From assembly GCA_031002005.1 (NCBI GenBank), contig CM061921.1:173298935-173362934 (forward strand): DNA of 64,000 nucleotides, read 5' to 3'. Origin of the DNA: Vandiemenella viatica (taxonomy: Eukaryota > Arthropoda > Insecta > Orthoptera > Morabidae). Position numbers and translations under genes: made by a program. Numbering within the stretch: position 1 is the stretch's first letter; each line of letters starts with the position of its first letter. Positions 1 to 12,802 of the stretch are shown piece after piece. The notes below the pieces were generated by a model, which worked only from the letters and a program-made list of their open reading frames with translations, ran no database searches and was not told the DNA's origin.

Positions 1-1835
1 ATAACTGCATCTTCAGCCATTTAACTTGTTTTGGTCATATAATGATAGCATTTATGATTATAAGGTCATATTCCGAGGAAAAAGAGGTAAGAGGCCATGC
101 TAAGATTGCGATTCGGAAGGTTTTTAATAACTTTCGTTGCAATTCACTTTTTAATAGCCTCACCGCAAAACCTAAAAAAAATTGGTCGTATCTAAAAAAG
201 TTAGCTGTAGTAACAACAATATGCCAGTTCTAATACAACATGGTCCGGAAGTTAATGATAGCCGCGACAAGGCTCTACTGCGTTTAACACCGAATTTAAA
301 AAGTCTTTCATTGACGATTACATGGAAAAGTCCCCTCTTTTCCAGATGGTATAGAAGTAGAGATGAATATAATACAAATTGATAGTGTAGGTATTACAAA
401 GCAAATAAAGCTCCTGAAGTGGGGGAAAGCACCTGGTCTCGATGGTATACCAGTAAGAGTATTTTCGGAATACGCGGAGGAAATAGAACAATTTCTGTCA
501 GACATGTTCGGTAAATCTTTAGAAGAAAAAAAGTACCCGGAAAATTCCTGTTTCCATGAAAGGAGATCAGAGAGACACGTATCTCTATCATTCTTTGCAG
601 TAGAATTCTGTAACATGTGTTACTCTCTAACATTATGAAGTATATACATGAAAACTAGTTACTTGTACCGTACCAGCCCGGATTTCGGAAGCTCAAATAG
701 TGTGAAACACAATTGGCCTTATTTTCCCATAACGTAAAGAATGGATTCGATTTAGGTTCACAAGTTTATGCAATCATCTTGTATTTTCAGGTTTTTGACT
801 CTCTACCTCACAGCTGACTTTTAGCGAAGATTCGAGCGTACGGTATATCTGATCGGAATAGTGAATGCAAACGCTATTTTCCAACTGGTCGGTCACAGTT
901 TTCCGTTGGCGGGGAAGCCTATTGTAATCTAGATGTCCCTTCGGGCGTTCCTCAAGAAAGGGCACCACCCTTTATCCTCATTTTTAAGAACGGTCTCGGT
1001 GACAACCTTAATTGCAGATTGCGATTGTTTGCTAATGATGGACTGGTTTATAGGAAATAAGGTGCTCTGACGATTGTTTAAAAATTCAGCGCGATCTGGA
1101 TGTTATTTCGGAATGGTGCCATAAATGGCAGCTTGCACTTAAATGCAAAAAGTGCAATGCAATGCGAATAAATAACAACAACAAAAAAACGGTTGGTCAC
1201 GAGTACAAAGTAAACAAATCAGTTGCCACGATTGATTTCTTGAATTAACTGGGCGCAGTAGTAGAAAGTAACACGAACGGGGACCAACACATAACTTCCA
1301 TCGTAGGTAAAGCTAATTCTAGATTACAATTCATCGGTCGTATTTTGAAGAATTTTAATGCCCTTACAAAGGAAATAGCTGTACAAAATTCTAGTGCGTC
1401 TGCATTTTGATTACTGTTGCTTAGTTCGGGATCCGTATCGCAAGGGATTAATTGACGCGTTAGAGAAAGTTCAGAGGAGAGCCGCTCGATTTGTGACTAC
1501 TTGCTACAGCACTTACGAAAATGACACAAAATTGATGCATAGGTTGGGTTGGAATTGTTTGGAAGATAGATGAGTTTGTTTCCATTTGAATTTATTGGAG
1601 ATTATGCGACTTTTTTTATTTACAAGTGCAATGGAATAGTTCTGCCACCGACCAATTTAGGTCGGAATGATAGGATCGATAACATTAGAGAAATAAGATG
1701 CCATGTAGATGTTTTTATGTATTCTTTCTTTCCTCGGGCTTTTCCGTATTGGACTCCAAAGAATTAGGATTAGTGCTTAGCACCTCCTGCCACCCACAAA
1801 ATTTGTGAATTGCAGAGTATAGAGTATGTAGCTAC
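1..1835 (+). mobile_element. L2/CR1-like LINE relic (RT and 3' end)
   Basis: Decayed non-LTR retrotransposon read in several frames. Near 420-540 the peptide KAPGLDGIPVRVFSEYAEEI is the usual RT entry motif. Near 930-1040 degraded SGVPQ-type and LFADD-type motifs appear as SGVPQERAP and LFANDGL, so the catalytic pair is damaged. From 1440 to 1500 the conserved 3' segment LEKVQRRAARFVTTCYS is readable. From 1570 to 1767 a peptide resembles the C-terminus of the element at 56.6-57.4 kb. About 150 bases of mid-RT sequence near 630-780 look lost. The element runs off the left edge, so its 5' part is not visible. Its role was reverse transcription of its own RNA; it cannot do so now. Clade assignment is by motif only. 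Confidence 0.75.
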
Positions 1836-3149
1836 TTGGCCAGGTTTTGGAGGGTCGTTTGCATGGTTCGTGGCTAGCGTTTCGTCCGCGTTGCTCCCCG
1901 TGGGCACCATTAATGGTTGTCGAAATGTGCCTTGCCTCACCATCCTTGTTGCAATGACGCATAGTTATTTCGGGAACGTTGTCCCAGCGGCGGTGTGGCT
2001 GGCTGGCGGATAATCTGGGCGGAGGTGTGAGAGGGTCTATGAGCGTAAGGTCGGGGAAACCCCACTTTCAGCAGCTCCTATCAATACCCATAGACGTCAG
2101 TGTCTATGGCTTCTCATTGGTTCATCCCTCCACTACCGACCTTCTGGCATCTCATTGACCCAAGGCGCGTGTCCAAATATGTCGTCAAAGCTTCCCATTG
2201 TTTCATTTGAATCGTGCTTTATGCAATGGAGTTTACTGACGTCTCGAGGACGAATGGAATATCTTAGCGGCTTTGTCAAAGAGAACAGCACCAGAGTCGC
2301 TATATTTTCTCTGCTGTAGTTACTTCTAAGCATCTCCCTTATACATTAAAAAAGCACGCAAGTACAAACCTCCATCCAGCAATTTAGATTAATGTTTTCT
2401 GTACTATCAAATGTCCACTGATAAATTGAAGACACATGTCACCATAAATATGCAAGAGATTGTTTTGTCTTACTATTGTTTTGCTTTACGAGGATCGCAT
2501 GATGAATCATGACTTAGTCGCTACCCCATGACCAAAAATTATTGTTTTTAATGTAGTACAAGTTTAACAAAAATTTGTGTCAATGGGTACGTTTTGTGAG
2601 TTTCCGTACGTCCTAGAGACGGGTAGAAATTATTATATTTTTAATTGCATATATCCGGGTAAAATGCAAATTTTTTAAAGAGAACCACCTCCATGAAAAA
2701 CATAATTAAAGCATTCAATGCTTTAATTTCTACAGTTAAACATTGAGAGAAAAAAAAAATACCACTTACGGTCTATAAAATTTTCATACAGTGGAGCACG
2801 ATTGATTCCTTATTACAGGTTACAAATTGATGTGAACGCTTTGTAGTATCGTACACTTTGATGAAACCATCATTTCTTGATGGTGATGTCGTTGCCTTCC
2901 GAGCAAGTTACGACATTTTTAGTCGCCAAAGAAGCCGCCACCGGCACGGCACATATTTTACGAGTAACATATTCTTTTTACTCCCGACACAGTTTTGCAG
3001 ATGATAGTGTGATCATCGTTTGGAAAAGTCGTTCGTTCGAATTTGATATTAAGTAACTTCCACACTGAGCCAATCTCGCCGAACAACTTATAGTAACTTC
3101 GTTGTATTCAACTCTTTCTAGCATAATAACTGGTTGAAAGTCTTGTTTA
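1836..3149. other. no gene seen
   Basis: Short open frames only, none with a recognisable motif. A small perfect palindrome with 8-base arms (CCATAGAC / GTCTATGG) lies at 2088-2109. The stretch 2340-2960 is AT-rich and unremarkable. Confidence 0.5.
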
Positions 3150-3151
3150 TA

Positions 3152-4471
3152 CGAGGGTCGTTCAATAAGTAATGCAACACATTTTTTTCTTGACCAATTT
3201 TGGTTGAAAAAACCGGACATATTTGTGAAACATTTTCAAACATTCCCGCTTCGTCTCATATAGTTTCATTCACTTCCGACAGGTGACGGCGCTATACCGA
3301 GCTGTTAAAATGGCGTCTATAACGGATGTGCGTTCCAAACAACGGGCAGTGATTTTCTTTTGGCGGAAAACCATCGCATCTCAGGTATTCATAGGCACTT
3401 GCAGAATGTCTACGGTGATGTGGCAGTGGACGTAAGCACGGTGAGTCATTGGACAAAGCGTGTGTCATCATCGCCGCAAGATATAGCAGTACTGTCTGAT
3501 CTCGCGCGTGCTGGCCGGCCGTGCAAAGCTGAGACTCCTGCAATGTCGGAGCGTGCGAAGACTCTCTTTCGAGACGATCGACGGATCACCATCAAACAAC
3601 TCAGTGCTCAACTTGACATCTCTGTTGGTAGTGCTGTCACAATTGTTCACCAGATGGGATATTCAAAGGTTTGTTCCCGCTGGGTACCTCGATGCCTAAC
3701 CGAATACCATAAAGAACAAAGGAGAACCATCTGTGTGGAACTGCTTGCCCGTCATGACGCTGAGGGGACAATTTCTTGTCAAACATTGCTACAGGCGATG
3801 AAACATGGGTTCAGCACTTCGAACCTCAAATAAATCGGCAATCAATGGAGTTGCGCTACACCCACTCCCCTACCAAGAAAAAGTTTAGAGCCATACCCTC
3901 AACCGGTAAAGTCATGGCCACAGTCTTCTGGGACGCTGAAGGGGTTATTCTGGTCGATGTCCTTCCCCATCGTCAAACGATGAACTCTGAGATGTATTGT
4001 GCTACTCTTCAAAAATTAAAGAAATGGCTTCAGCCTGTTCGTAGGCACAGAAATCAGAACAAACTTCTTCTTTGTAACAACGCAAGACCTCACACAATCT
4101 TGGCATCCGAGAGTAGCTCACCAAACTTCAGTGGACTGTTCTTCCTCATCAACCCTACAGCCCTGATCTCGCACCGTCGGATTTCCATATGTTTGGCCCA
4201 ATGAAGGACGCAATCCGTGGTACGCGCTACACGGATGATGAAGACGTTATTGATGCAATACGACATGGGCTCCGGCAGCGACCAGTGGAATGGTACCAAG
4301 CAGGCATACAGGCCCTCCTATCCAGGTTGCGTAGCATTGAATGGAGATTATGTTGAAAAATAGTGTTGTGTAACTAAAAGATTGGGAAATAACATGGTGT
4401 ATTTGAATGCCAAATAAAACAACCCCTGTTTCAGAAAAAAATGTTTTGCATTACTTATTGAACGACCCTCG
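3152..4471 (+). mobile_element. mariner-type DNA transposon, complete ends
   Basis: The left end begins CGAGGGTCGTTCAATAAGTA and the right end is its reverse complement; about 37 of the outer 40 bases pair. A TA dinucleotide lies immediately outside each end (3150-3151 and 4472-4473), the target duplication expected of Tc1/mariner elements. Length is 1320 bp, normal for a full mariner with one transposase gene. The ends look well kept, so the element could still be moved by a related transposase, but its own gene is broken. Confidence 0.93.
3310..4356 (+). pseudogene. mariner transposase, frameshifted
   Basis: Once encoded the cut-and-paste transposase of the surrounding mariner. The start is ATG at 3310 (MASITDVRSKQRAV). 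The frame then shifts near 3358 into the helix-turn-helix region (ENHRISGIHRHLQNVYGD), again near 3780-3830 into the catalytic half (GDETWVQHFEPQ), and again between 4130 and 4165 into the C-terminus (PYSPDLAPSDFHMFGP), ending at TGA 4354-4356. The first catalytic Asp (GDETW) and third (APSD) remain. The second, normally in an HDNARPH-type motif, reads CNNARPH, so Asp has become Asn. Three frameshifts plus a lost catalytic residue make it non-functional. Length matches the family (about 345 codons). Confidence 0.92.
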
Positions 4472-4473
4472 TA

Positions 4474-7400
4474 TGTTAGTCCAGCGGTGATCCGTCTTTT
4501 TATCAAAATCGATTAAATGATATTATGACGGTAATCGTAGCACATGAACAGTTATTATATCAGCAACAAGAGCAGAACAAAGCATGTATCCTGCATGTAA
4601 GCCTCACGCGTTTAATATGACAGTGGCGTTCGTGGTGGGGGTGTGTCATGGCATTAGATGAGACATCAAGATACTTTGAGCGTTCATTGCAACGACAGTC
4701 TTTAAAAATACATACATTTTCTTCTAAATGTTCTCACACGGCGAAAATAATTTCAGCGACTATACATTTAAAAAAAAAATGGTGTAAATTATAATTTTTG
4801 TGGGGATTTGCAATTTTTTTTTTTAAATATTATTATTATTCAAATGAGAAAATTAGTTTAGGACATAAGCTTTGCGACAGTCAAATCTTTCACATTACAG
4901 TTTTTATTATTATTATTATTATTATTTTTTTCGTAAAACGATTTTTTAAAAGAATTAATCCATTCTAGATTTGGTGAATTTAGCAATTTTTCAGCCTTTC
5001 GTTGCTAATAGTAACAAACAGTTTAAGAAATTAACTGGTACCAGTCCCGTAACATCACCCATTCAAGATTCAGATTTTCCCTCGGGTCATGATTATACTT
5101 CGGAACCCTTCGAAGGCAGATTTTACTATGGGAAGATACGTTGTAAAAGATTTTAATCTCATTGTTACTAAAGTTATTTTGAAAAAATTAGGAGTGACAT
5201 ATAAAAAACAAAAACACCTTTATGGGTGGAAGGACAAGATGTCATATTCATCAAATTAGTTTTGATCATTTTTGTTTTATTTTGTGAATGCTACTCAAAT
5301 TTATTCTTTTTATATATCGCGTTCCAACCAGCAATCTGTCAACAAAATCATCTAAGCTGGGTGCGCATTTAATATTTTCCCCAATGGCTTGTTGCTACTA
5401 TCTCCGGAATTTCGAGTTTTCATCTTGGACTGTTCACTGGTGATCTGTTGCCTGTGACACCGACGCCGACCAAGCCACCTTAAATCTATATTTTTTATCT
5501 ATGGTGAAATTGTCTATGATGTTCAACTTGTCACTGAACTTTCTTATACTTACACGCTTATATCTCGTAATGATTGTTAGTTGTATTTGATGTCTCCACC
5601 AAGATAGTACGCCTAATGTCACTAAGCACCCTTACTACCACCGCTGTCGCCGCTTCAGTGTCAACCACCACGGAAGAATTTGAGGAATTCTGAAGAACGT
5701 AATTAATGAATACTTCCGTTGTTCTTATGTTTGCTTACTTTCTTTGTAACAGGAAAAGAAAACCAGTCTTCGTCAAAGTAATTAGAGCAAAAAGGGGTGA
5801 ATGGGGGAAAGTGTTGGAGTTATTTTAGAACGGCTGGAACAGGGATGGAATCGGTGCTAGGTCCAAATGTTTACCGCTTACCCAGCATGCCTGCGTGCAG
5901 GATTCTTACTGATGTTGTCCAGAAGAGATCCGAAAAAGGCTTTATATTTCATACGTGACTATTGCAGTCCTTTATTCATTTATTTAAATGTTACTGAACT
6001 TTTCATTCAGGTTCCAACTGCACTGGAAACAAAATTCAATTCAGTATAATGATTTTGCTGTGTTGTTAAAGCTAGAAATGAATTTGTTTCACGTCAACTG
6101 ACGTTGTGATGGGAAAATCGCTTCTTGTTGGCTCCAATTTACATTAATGGGTGTTTGAATTTTTTATCATACGGACAGGCTTAGTATCAATTTAAACCTG
6201 CCATGTTCCTATCTAAATGTATAAGCTTTTATATTCTGCTAGAACGGGTTGTAATGATATAATATTTTATTTTATGGAAAGTTCATTAATAATACATTAC
6301 ATTCTTCAGTTTTAGGTGTTGTTGCAGTTCGTAGAGTCATAACTTTTTAATGAACTACTTCTGTACCATTTTTGATTCGATTGTTTGTTTAGAAATACAC
6401 ATGGTAGAACAAGACAGGACATGGATAACAGTTAATTAAAAGTGGAGTGGTAGCGTGGTGCGTTTAGCGCGGGCAGCCTAATGACCACATCCGGGCACTC
6501 GCCGCTACTTCCGGCGGAAACTGACAGCTGAGCCAACACCTTGCTCGTTACCGCAACCATCAAGCTTTGTACTGTTTGTGTCAGGAAACTTTCCTTTGCC
6601 TGATTGTACCATACTATTGCTTATCAAACTCTGTGTTTAATGGCATAATCCGAATAATCGCTAATTTCATTATTATTTGCAGACTCAAACCAAGTTAGAA
6701 CAGATTCACTGCCAAATTTTCCAATTTAATTATAGGGCGTATAGGAAACTAAATGGGAAACCCAGTTAATGAGCCTAATCTCTTGAAATACGGGTTCAGG
6801 TTAAAGAAGTTCGAATCATTAACCTCCACAATAGTGACACAAACACAACTTGATGACTGGATATTTCTTTGGTGTACTTTAGTGACTGAACTTGATGGAC
6901 ATAACCAACAAACAGATACCGTGCATTTATTTTTTTAAATTATTTGAAATATTGTGTTAAGTACTAAATATACTGGTATTTATATTTCGTGACGTTTCAG
7001 TCTATATTAAGTCTGTGTTTATTGTGAAGTGTTGATGGCTAATGAGAAATGAACAAATCATTAAGATTGTATGTCTTTCAAATAAATCAAAATGTTTTTG
7101 GAGACAGTAATGATACGTAGACTTAGCTTTAACGCGAGTAGTATTGTCCACATTTACGTCATTAATTATTACCAGAAATTTCTTTCTGAATACCGATCCC
7201 AATGGGTGGGTGGCTAACGCTTCGTCCTAGCGTTCGGAGGAGATGGTATGCTGAATTTCTTTCAGCCTTATTTCACCTTGTCCTCTCCGGACAAGTAAAT
7301 CAAGTATTATAACATACAAAATATGAGGATAAACTTACCACCCAATTTTACTTGATGATTAAAAATGCTCTTATCAACTGAATTCTAACTTTCAATGTTT

Positions 7401-9227
7401 CTTGTGTGAATTATGTCATTATACTTCCATTATTATTAGTTTTCAATATACTTTTCAATGTTACAAACTATTTACATGACCCATCGGCCTCTTGAAGGTT
7501 CTTTAGTTGTGGTTGCTTGAACAGATGTGGCTTAGAAATATTTACCATTGAAATGTAATCTTTACTATGAGATATGTATTCTTTATACGGTTGTGTTAGT
7601 CGACTAAGTTGAGAGAGTATGATGTTCGATCAACGAAACTCCGAAAAGCAGCTGTCTGGAGTGATTTCAGCTCATCACGGTCGCAAGAGGATCCACGTAA
7701 CTATTAGAAACCAATTACCCGTCAGTAGTAGCGGTTGATGTGTAAGTTTGACTAATTTTCTCACCATGTCAATAAGTTTTACTTTGAGCTGAATAGAATA
7801 GGTAAACTAATACCTACATGTTCCTCATGAAGTAGTTTTTGGAATCAGTGCGTGAAGAAATCTGCTGGAATGTCATCGAGGAAGTCGTCGTTGTAAGCCC
7901 AAGTCTTTGTCACATCCAGAGAAGAATAGGGAATTAAGATGTGTGTGGGAAAACATCCCTACTTAGATTTTGTCGTGATAGATGAGGCCTGCAGCAACAC
8001 TAGGTGGGATCTTCCACTGAATCCTTTTGGTATCTTGGTTCAATAAATATTATCATTGACGGTTACATTCCTAGGAAGCAAATCAGAATCTTTGTAGCCT
8101 TGTGTATCCTAGCAAACGCATAACACTATCTCCAAGCCGTAAGCAAGATACTGTTTTGGTAGGATTCGGATTATTCGCTCATTTATGTCATTATCGCTTA
8201 GCGTGTGTGGGAAACATACAGCTGTTTTCATTAAACTTACTTACAGGCTTGAAATGTCCCACAACGATACACTGGTCCCACTTGATTTCATCTTGGGCTG
8301 ATTGAAGAGTATTTCAGTCAATTATACTGTCTTCATCAGATCCCGTTGGTGTCAATGCCAAAGCGGCCTTATTTGAAACTATAATACCATTTTTTTTTAC
8401 AATATTTTCCTAATGGAACTCTCCTCGTTCGCTGTATGATCGTTTCAAGCAACCACCGCTTCTTTACTTGACTAAGTGAGAGGAAATATTGTTTTTGCTT
8501 CGAACTTAAAAAATAAATACGCTGGTAGGAACAGTGCGTTCAAAAGCTGCATATTGACTTGGAGATAACAATTGCAGTAACAATACAATCTGTTCAAAGG
8601 ATTTTTCCAATGGGAAATGTTTTTCAGAATAAAATATACAGCTGGCCTATTTATTTAAACGGAACAGTTAGATTAATGGTTACGTGCTGAGCAGGCCTGA
8701 AGACTTCGCGCCTCGAGTGAGCGCGCGCAGCCAACAAAACAGTTTTATAATTACTTAACTACGCTGGCCTGGCCTTGGCACATCTTTTTATGCAGAACGT
8801 TGTTCCAAGCAGGGAATTATCATTGTTCTTTCTTTTGTTGCCATAGCTGTTCCCAACTCAATGTCAGTCTTTTTTTTAAAGAAAAATGATAAAATAGAAT
8901 TTGATTCGTTGCTTAAATGGATAGTTTACCACGCACAATCTTTAATTGAATTACAATTATTTTATATTTTAAACACAACATAAATCAGTTAACAAAGAAT
9001 AATAATCTTATTTTAAATTTCGTTTCATATAATGGTCGAAATGTCAGCCTCAATAGCCATGTCAAGTCCATGCTAGAGTATGAAAATTTGGAGGGTTTAA
9101 ATCATCGTTGTGTTAGGTTTCTGTTTGACCTGTTCTCTTTGCTGAGATGGGTAGTAATTTTTATACTAAGTAGGTTTGGACGGCGTTGCAAACGGCCTAC
9201 CGCCTACCGCCAACGCCACTATGGAAC
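4474..9227. other. no gene seen, about 4.7 kb
   Basis: AT-rich sequence with many stops in all frames. A (TTA)n microsatellite is at about 4902-4927. A more GC-rich patch at about 6450-6545 has no recognisable coding or tRNA pattern. Open frames of about 60-67 codons here have no motif I can name. Probably old, unrecognisable repeats plus unique spacer. Confidence 0.45.
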
Positions 9228-9235
9228 CTGACATC

Positions 9236-9499
9236 ACCGGCCTCGGTAGCGTAGGGGCTAGAGTGCTACTCCGCCTACCGAAGGCCGCCGGTTCGAATCC
9301 GGCCGTGGGCATGGATGTTTAAGTGTTGTGTGTCTGTGTGAATGTCCTTTCCGTCCTGTGGCGTCCATACATTCGAAAAATGCAATATATATACTGGATG
9401 ACGACTTATGCACTGAAAGGTATAGTAATTACATTGAAGCTGGCTGTACGGCCTCCGTTGCCAAATGCCACTAAAAAAAAAAAAAAAAAAAGAAAACAA
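9236..9499 (+). mobile_element. tRNA-headed SINE, family A, copy 1
   Basis: Starts CCGGCCTCGGTAGCGTAGGG. A tRNA-like head includes a pol III B box (GGTTCGAATCC) at about 9291, followed by a body containing GAGTGCT and GCTGGCTGTACGGCC and an A-rich tail of about 18 bases. The TSD CTGACATC flanks it at 9228-9235 and 9500-9507. It aligns along its length with the copies at 11751-11964 and, inverted, 26600-26828. Non-coding; it must borrow a LINE enzyme. Confidence 0.9.
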
Positions 9500-9507
9500 C
9501 TGACATC

Positions 9508-10541
9508 GACGGACCCTACTAGTCGTATAACAAACCTTTCAGGATAAAACAAGGAAAACCCATAGTAGCCTAATGACTTTTGTCCTGGAGCCAGGTATCG
9601 CCAGAAATAAACGTCGGACTTTCACGGAAAGAGCTATACTGCACATCAACAGCGTATGATCTTGATTTCAGGAGAAATTACCACTTCATTAGTTCCTGAT
9701 TTCACCAAGAACAAACCCAGCTGTCAGAATGAACCATTATGAGATCAAGCATCAACAGACTTCGGAACGAATCATTATCACAAGAGCGAGAATTTCACCA
9801 TGAGAAAGTTGTATATTTCATTTCAACAGGAAAATACCTATAGACACCATATCCTATTTTCACCTCAGGCAAAATTCATGTATCCCACTATCCCATCTGT
9901 CAAAACGAACTATAATTGTGGCGAAATCACCACAAGCGACGTTATTAGCTTTAGCTGCAGCAGGTCATATGTCCATAGCTTCCAAAAAACATTCTTGACG
10001 TTCTAAGAATTTTTTCTATTTAGACACCTTAAACAGTTACTTTGTCTTCGTATAGTTAATTTCGTATTTTCCATGTTGTTCTTTCAACTTTAAATGTTTT
10101 TACCTTGACTAAAAAAAGACAGTAAGAATTTTAAACGAATATTTGCAGTAATCTGCTGTTTTCCTTAATTTCTTTTCTAACAAGACTAAATTGCATATTA
10201 TTTAAGTATTTTAACAAAACAATCCATATCTTTTGTCTGCGCAGGTATAGTAATCGTCGTAAATGTGAGGTATTTATATCACGAATTTAATTCATACAAT
10301 CAAAAAATAGAAAAAATTCTGGTTTATGTAGCACTTGTGTTAATACTAACAACCGTAGATTTTGATGTAACGTTTGACAGCAAATTAAAGAGAATCTTGT
10401 CACCAGTCGCCATCACCGCTGAACTGATGACAGTCAGTTGGAGAAAAGTTTGTAACGGTGTGTCTATAAGTGTCAAATGCTGACTACCACAAGTTAATAG
10501 ACTGCACTCTAAGTCTGGCAGGCTTCTACTCCCCATGAGCG
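9508..10541. other. no gene seen
   Basis: AT-rich intergenic sequence; frames of 68-72 codons near 9800 and 10265 carry no recognisable motif. Confidence 0.4.
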
Positions 10542-10546
10542 TATAT

Positions 10547-11401
10547 AGGGTGATGATATCCCTATTAACGTAGATGACATTGAGATAAGTAATTTGATAT
10601 AGGAGTCGTAGTGTCGCAAATGTCGGAAAATGCCTTTAAATTGATGCACAAAATTTTATATGACGTCACCCGTTAACGACACGTATCGAGTTGTCGTGAA
10701 TGTTTCAGAAATCTGTTTGTTTACATTTGAACACGTCATCTTACAAATATGACGGGAAGCGCTCGAAAGTTTGGCGCTGAACTCGGCAGGCTGGGGCAAA
10801 ATTGGTTAGTCGGCGTATCATTTCAAAACACATGTCTAATAAACAACTTGGCACGTCCCCGCAACGAAGTGTTCACTAGGCTACTTTGTTTACTTACGTA
10901 CATAGTTCCTGTTTCACAAATTCGTTGATCCACATTCGCGAAAAACACATGAGAAGATAGAAAGCACTGGGGAAAACTTGCTCGTAAAGCCGTATTGCAG
11001 AAAGTGCATTCGAATTAGCAGCATCATAACAGATATGCATGTCTCCAAGCTCAGCAAATGTAAACCGATTTACATCTACGTATCGCACTGCTTGGTTAAG
11101 GAATGACTGTTAAACATTAGTTACCACTACAGCAGTTCTCACCGACTAATCACTTTTGCCCCAGCCTGCCGAGTTCAGCGCCAAATTTTCCGAGCGCTAC
11201 CGATCGCATTTGTAAGACGTGTTCTAATGTAAGCAGCTCGAGGCGTGTCATCAACTATTGATGTCATGTTAAATTTTGTGTGCCAATTTAAAGTCATTTC
11301 CTGACATTTGCGATCCTATTATGTGTCCTATATCAAATTACTTGTCTTAATGTCAACTACGTCGCTACGGAGAGTTTTAAACGTTACTAGGAATCACCCT
11401 T
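10547..11401. mobile_element. non-autonomous element with long (~270 bp) TIRs
   Basis: About 270 bases from 10547 (starting AGGGTGAT) are repeated in inverted orientation ending at 11401 (ending ATCACCCT). Matching blocks include AAGTAATTTGATATAGGA and GGCGCTGAACTCGGCAGGCT, present in both arms in opposite sense. The arms have diverged by substitutions and small indels. TAT trinucleotides flank both ends, a possible short target duplication. The centre, about 10830-11125, holds a short transposon-like coding relic on the minus strand. Likely an internally deleted derivative of a larger DNA transposon; superfamily undetermined. Confidence 0.85.
10894..11088 (-). pseudogene. helix-turn-helix relic inside the long-TIR element
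   Basis: The minus-strand reading contains FTFAELGDMHICYDAANSNA followed by RLYEQVFPSAF. The pattern (Glu/Asp-rich helix, YxxAxxNAxxAxRLYxxxFP) resembles the N-terminal helix-turn-helix of insect transposon proteins annotated as DUF4817. The expected continuation after FP is not readable. No catalytic domain is present. The resemblance is from family memory and is moderate, but its position exactly between two long inverted repeats supports a transposon origin. Confidence 0.5.
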
Positions 11402-11405
11402 TATA

Positions 11406-11741
11406 CATCCCCCTAAATATTGACAGCCAATAGTTGCTACACAGATATCGAAGGCAAGATGACCGCTGAAAAAGACACTCGGGCTGATTACTGGTTTAAA
11501 GAGCTCATGGCATTAAAGTTTGCCTGTGGTATCTCAGTTATGCTCATGATAAAAAATTGATGAAACACATAGAGGACTAAATACCACATACCGATTGTTA
11601 GTTCACTAGTATTGTTGTAGTATTTTGTGCAATGTCTAACTGAATGTTTTCCAATCACGTTATGACATCATATCGGTGGAAAAAAAAGTGCCATACAACC
11701 CGGGCCCAGTATCTCATGAGAAATCTTATTACAGTTGTAAC
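11406..11741. other. no gene seen
   Basis: Spacer between the long-TIR element and the second SINE copy; no motif found. Confidence 0.4.
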
Positions 11742-11750
11742 ACATATTTG

Positions 11751-11964
11751 GCCGGTCTCGGTAGCGTAGGGGCTAGAGTGCTAGCTCCGCGTACCGAAGG
11801 TTCCCGGTTCGAGTCCAGCCGAGGGCATGGGTGTTTAGTGTTGTGTCTGTGATTGTCTTGTCCGTGGTGTAGTGTCCTTGTGTCAATACTTGATAGCAAC
11901 AAATCACATTGAGCTGGCTGTATGGCCCAGTAGCCGAATGCCATTAAAAAAAAAATACAAACAA
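11751..11964 (+). mobile_element. tRNA-headed SINE, family A, copy 2
   Basis: Begins GCCGGTCTCGGTAGCGTAGG with a B box GGTTCGAGTCC near 11805, and ends in an A-rich tail (from about 11946). TSD ACATATTTG at 11742-11750 and 11965-11973. The body is shorter than copy 1 (an internal deletion around 11870-11900) but ends with the same GAGCTGGCTGTATGGCC block. Confidence 0.9.
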
Positions 11965-11973
11965 ACATATTTG

Positions 11974-12802
11974 TTGTTGAAAAATAGTCATAATTCTTAG
12001 TTTTTTTAGCAAACACATTTTAACAATGTCGTGTTGTTGCACGATGCTGTATACTTTTCTCTTCAGATGACATGCCACCGCAAAAGAAAAAGCTCAGGAA
12101 AACCACGGAACACATTTGTCTTGGTATACATTTTACGGTATGAATTACTTTTGTAGATTTTGGTAATAACTGTATTGATAGTTAATTAACTAGAATTTTT
12201 TACACTGATGACACCATCTGCTAACAGTCTACCCCAGCCAAAATGTACGTGACTGTCAGATTCTGGAATGAACTCTGATTTGTTACTAAACATGCTTACG
12301 TCTGGTATAAATTTCTGTGCATACTTTCTAACTACATCCATTGATGTAATGCCAGTAGCTTGATGGTAATGTTCCAAGACCTAGTTAGATCTCTGAGGCC
12401 CCCGATGGCTTTATCCCCGACGTCTGAAGAGAACTTAATTAGGTTTTCGGATACGCAGAGTATATAGCTTACAACCAGTCAGTAATCTTAGGATCATGTT
12501 GGTTGTCTTTTATTTTCATAATCCAACCAATAGCACAGGACATAGTCACACTTCCTTGAGCCTTTTCGGCATATCAACGGCATTATTTCCCACGTCTGTG
12601 GCACACCTATCTAGGTTTTTGGATAATCAGGGTAAACAAATTAGAACCAACTTTCATGTTAGTAGTTTATTTTCATAATCCAATACACTAGCACCTAGAC
12701 AAACCACCTCGGCCCTGTAGCCATAGCCATTTGCCTCCCACTTCTTTCATTTGGGCAGTGTATCATGGAGTCTTTGTCTTTAGACATTTATTCCTAGTTA
12801 GA
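11974..12802. other. no gene seen
   Basis: Short frames near 12186 (minus) and 12496 (plus) have no recognisable motif. Imperfect similar strings (AATCCAACCAATAGCAC at about 12520, AATCCAATACACTAGCAC at about 12676) hint at an old local duplication. Confidence 0.4.

Noticed and set aside
9236..9315. Possible tRNA gene (good B box)
   Set aside because: It continues into a body and A-tail, has a TSD, and recurs twice more, so it is a SINE head, not a tRNA gene.
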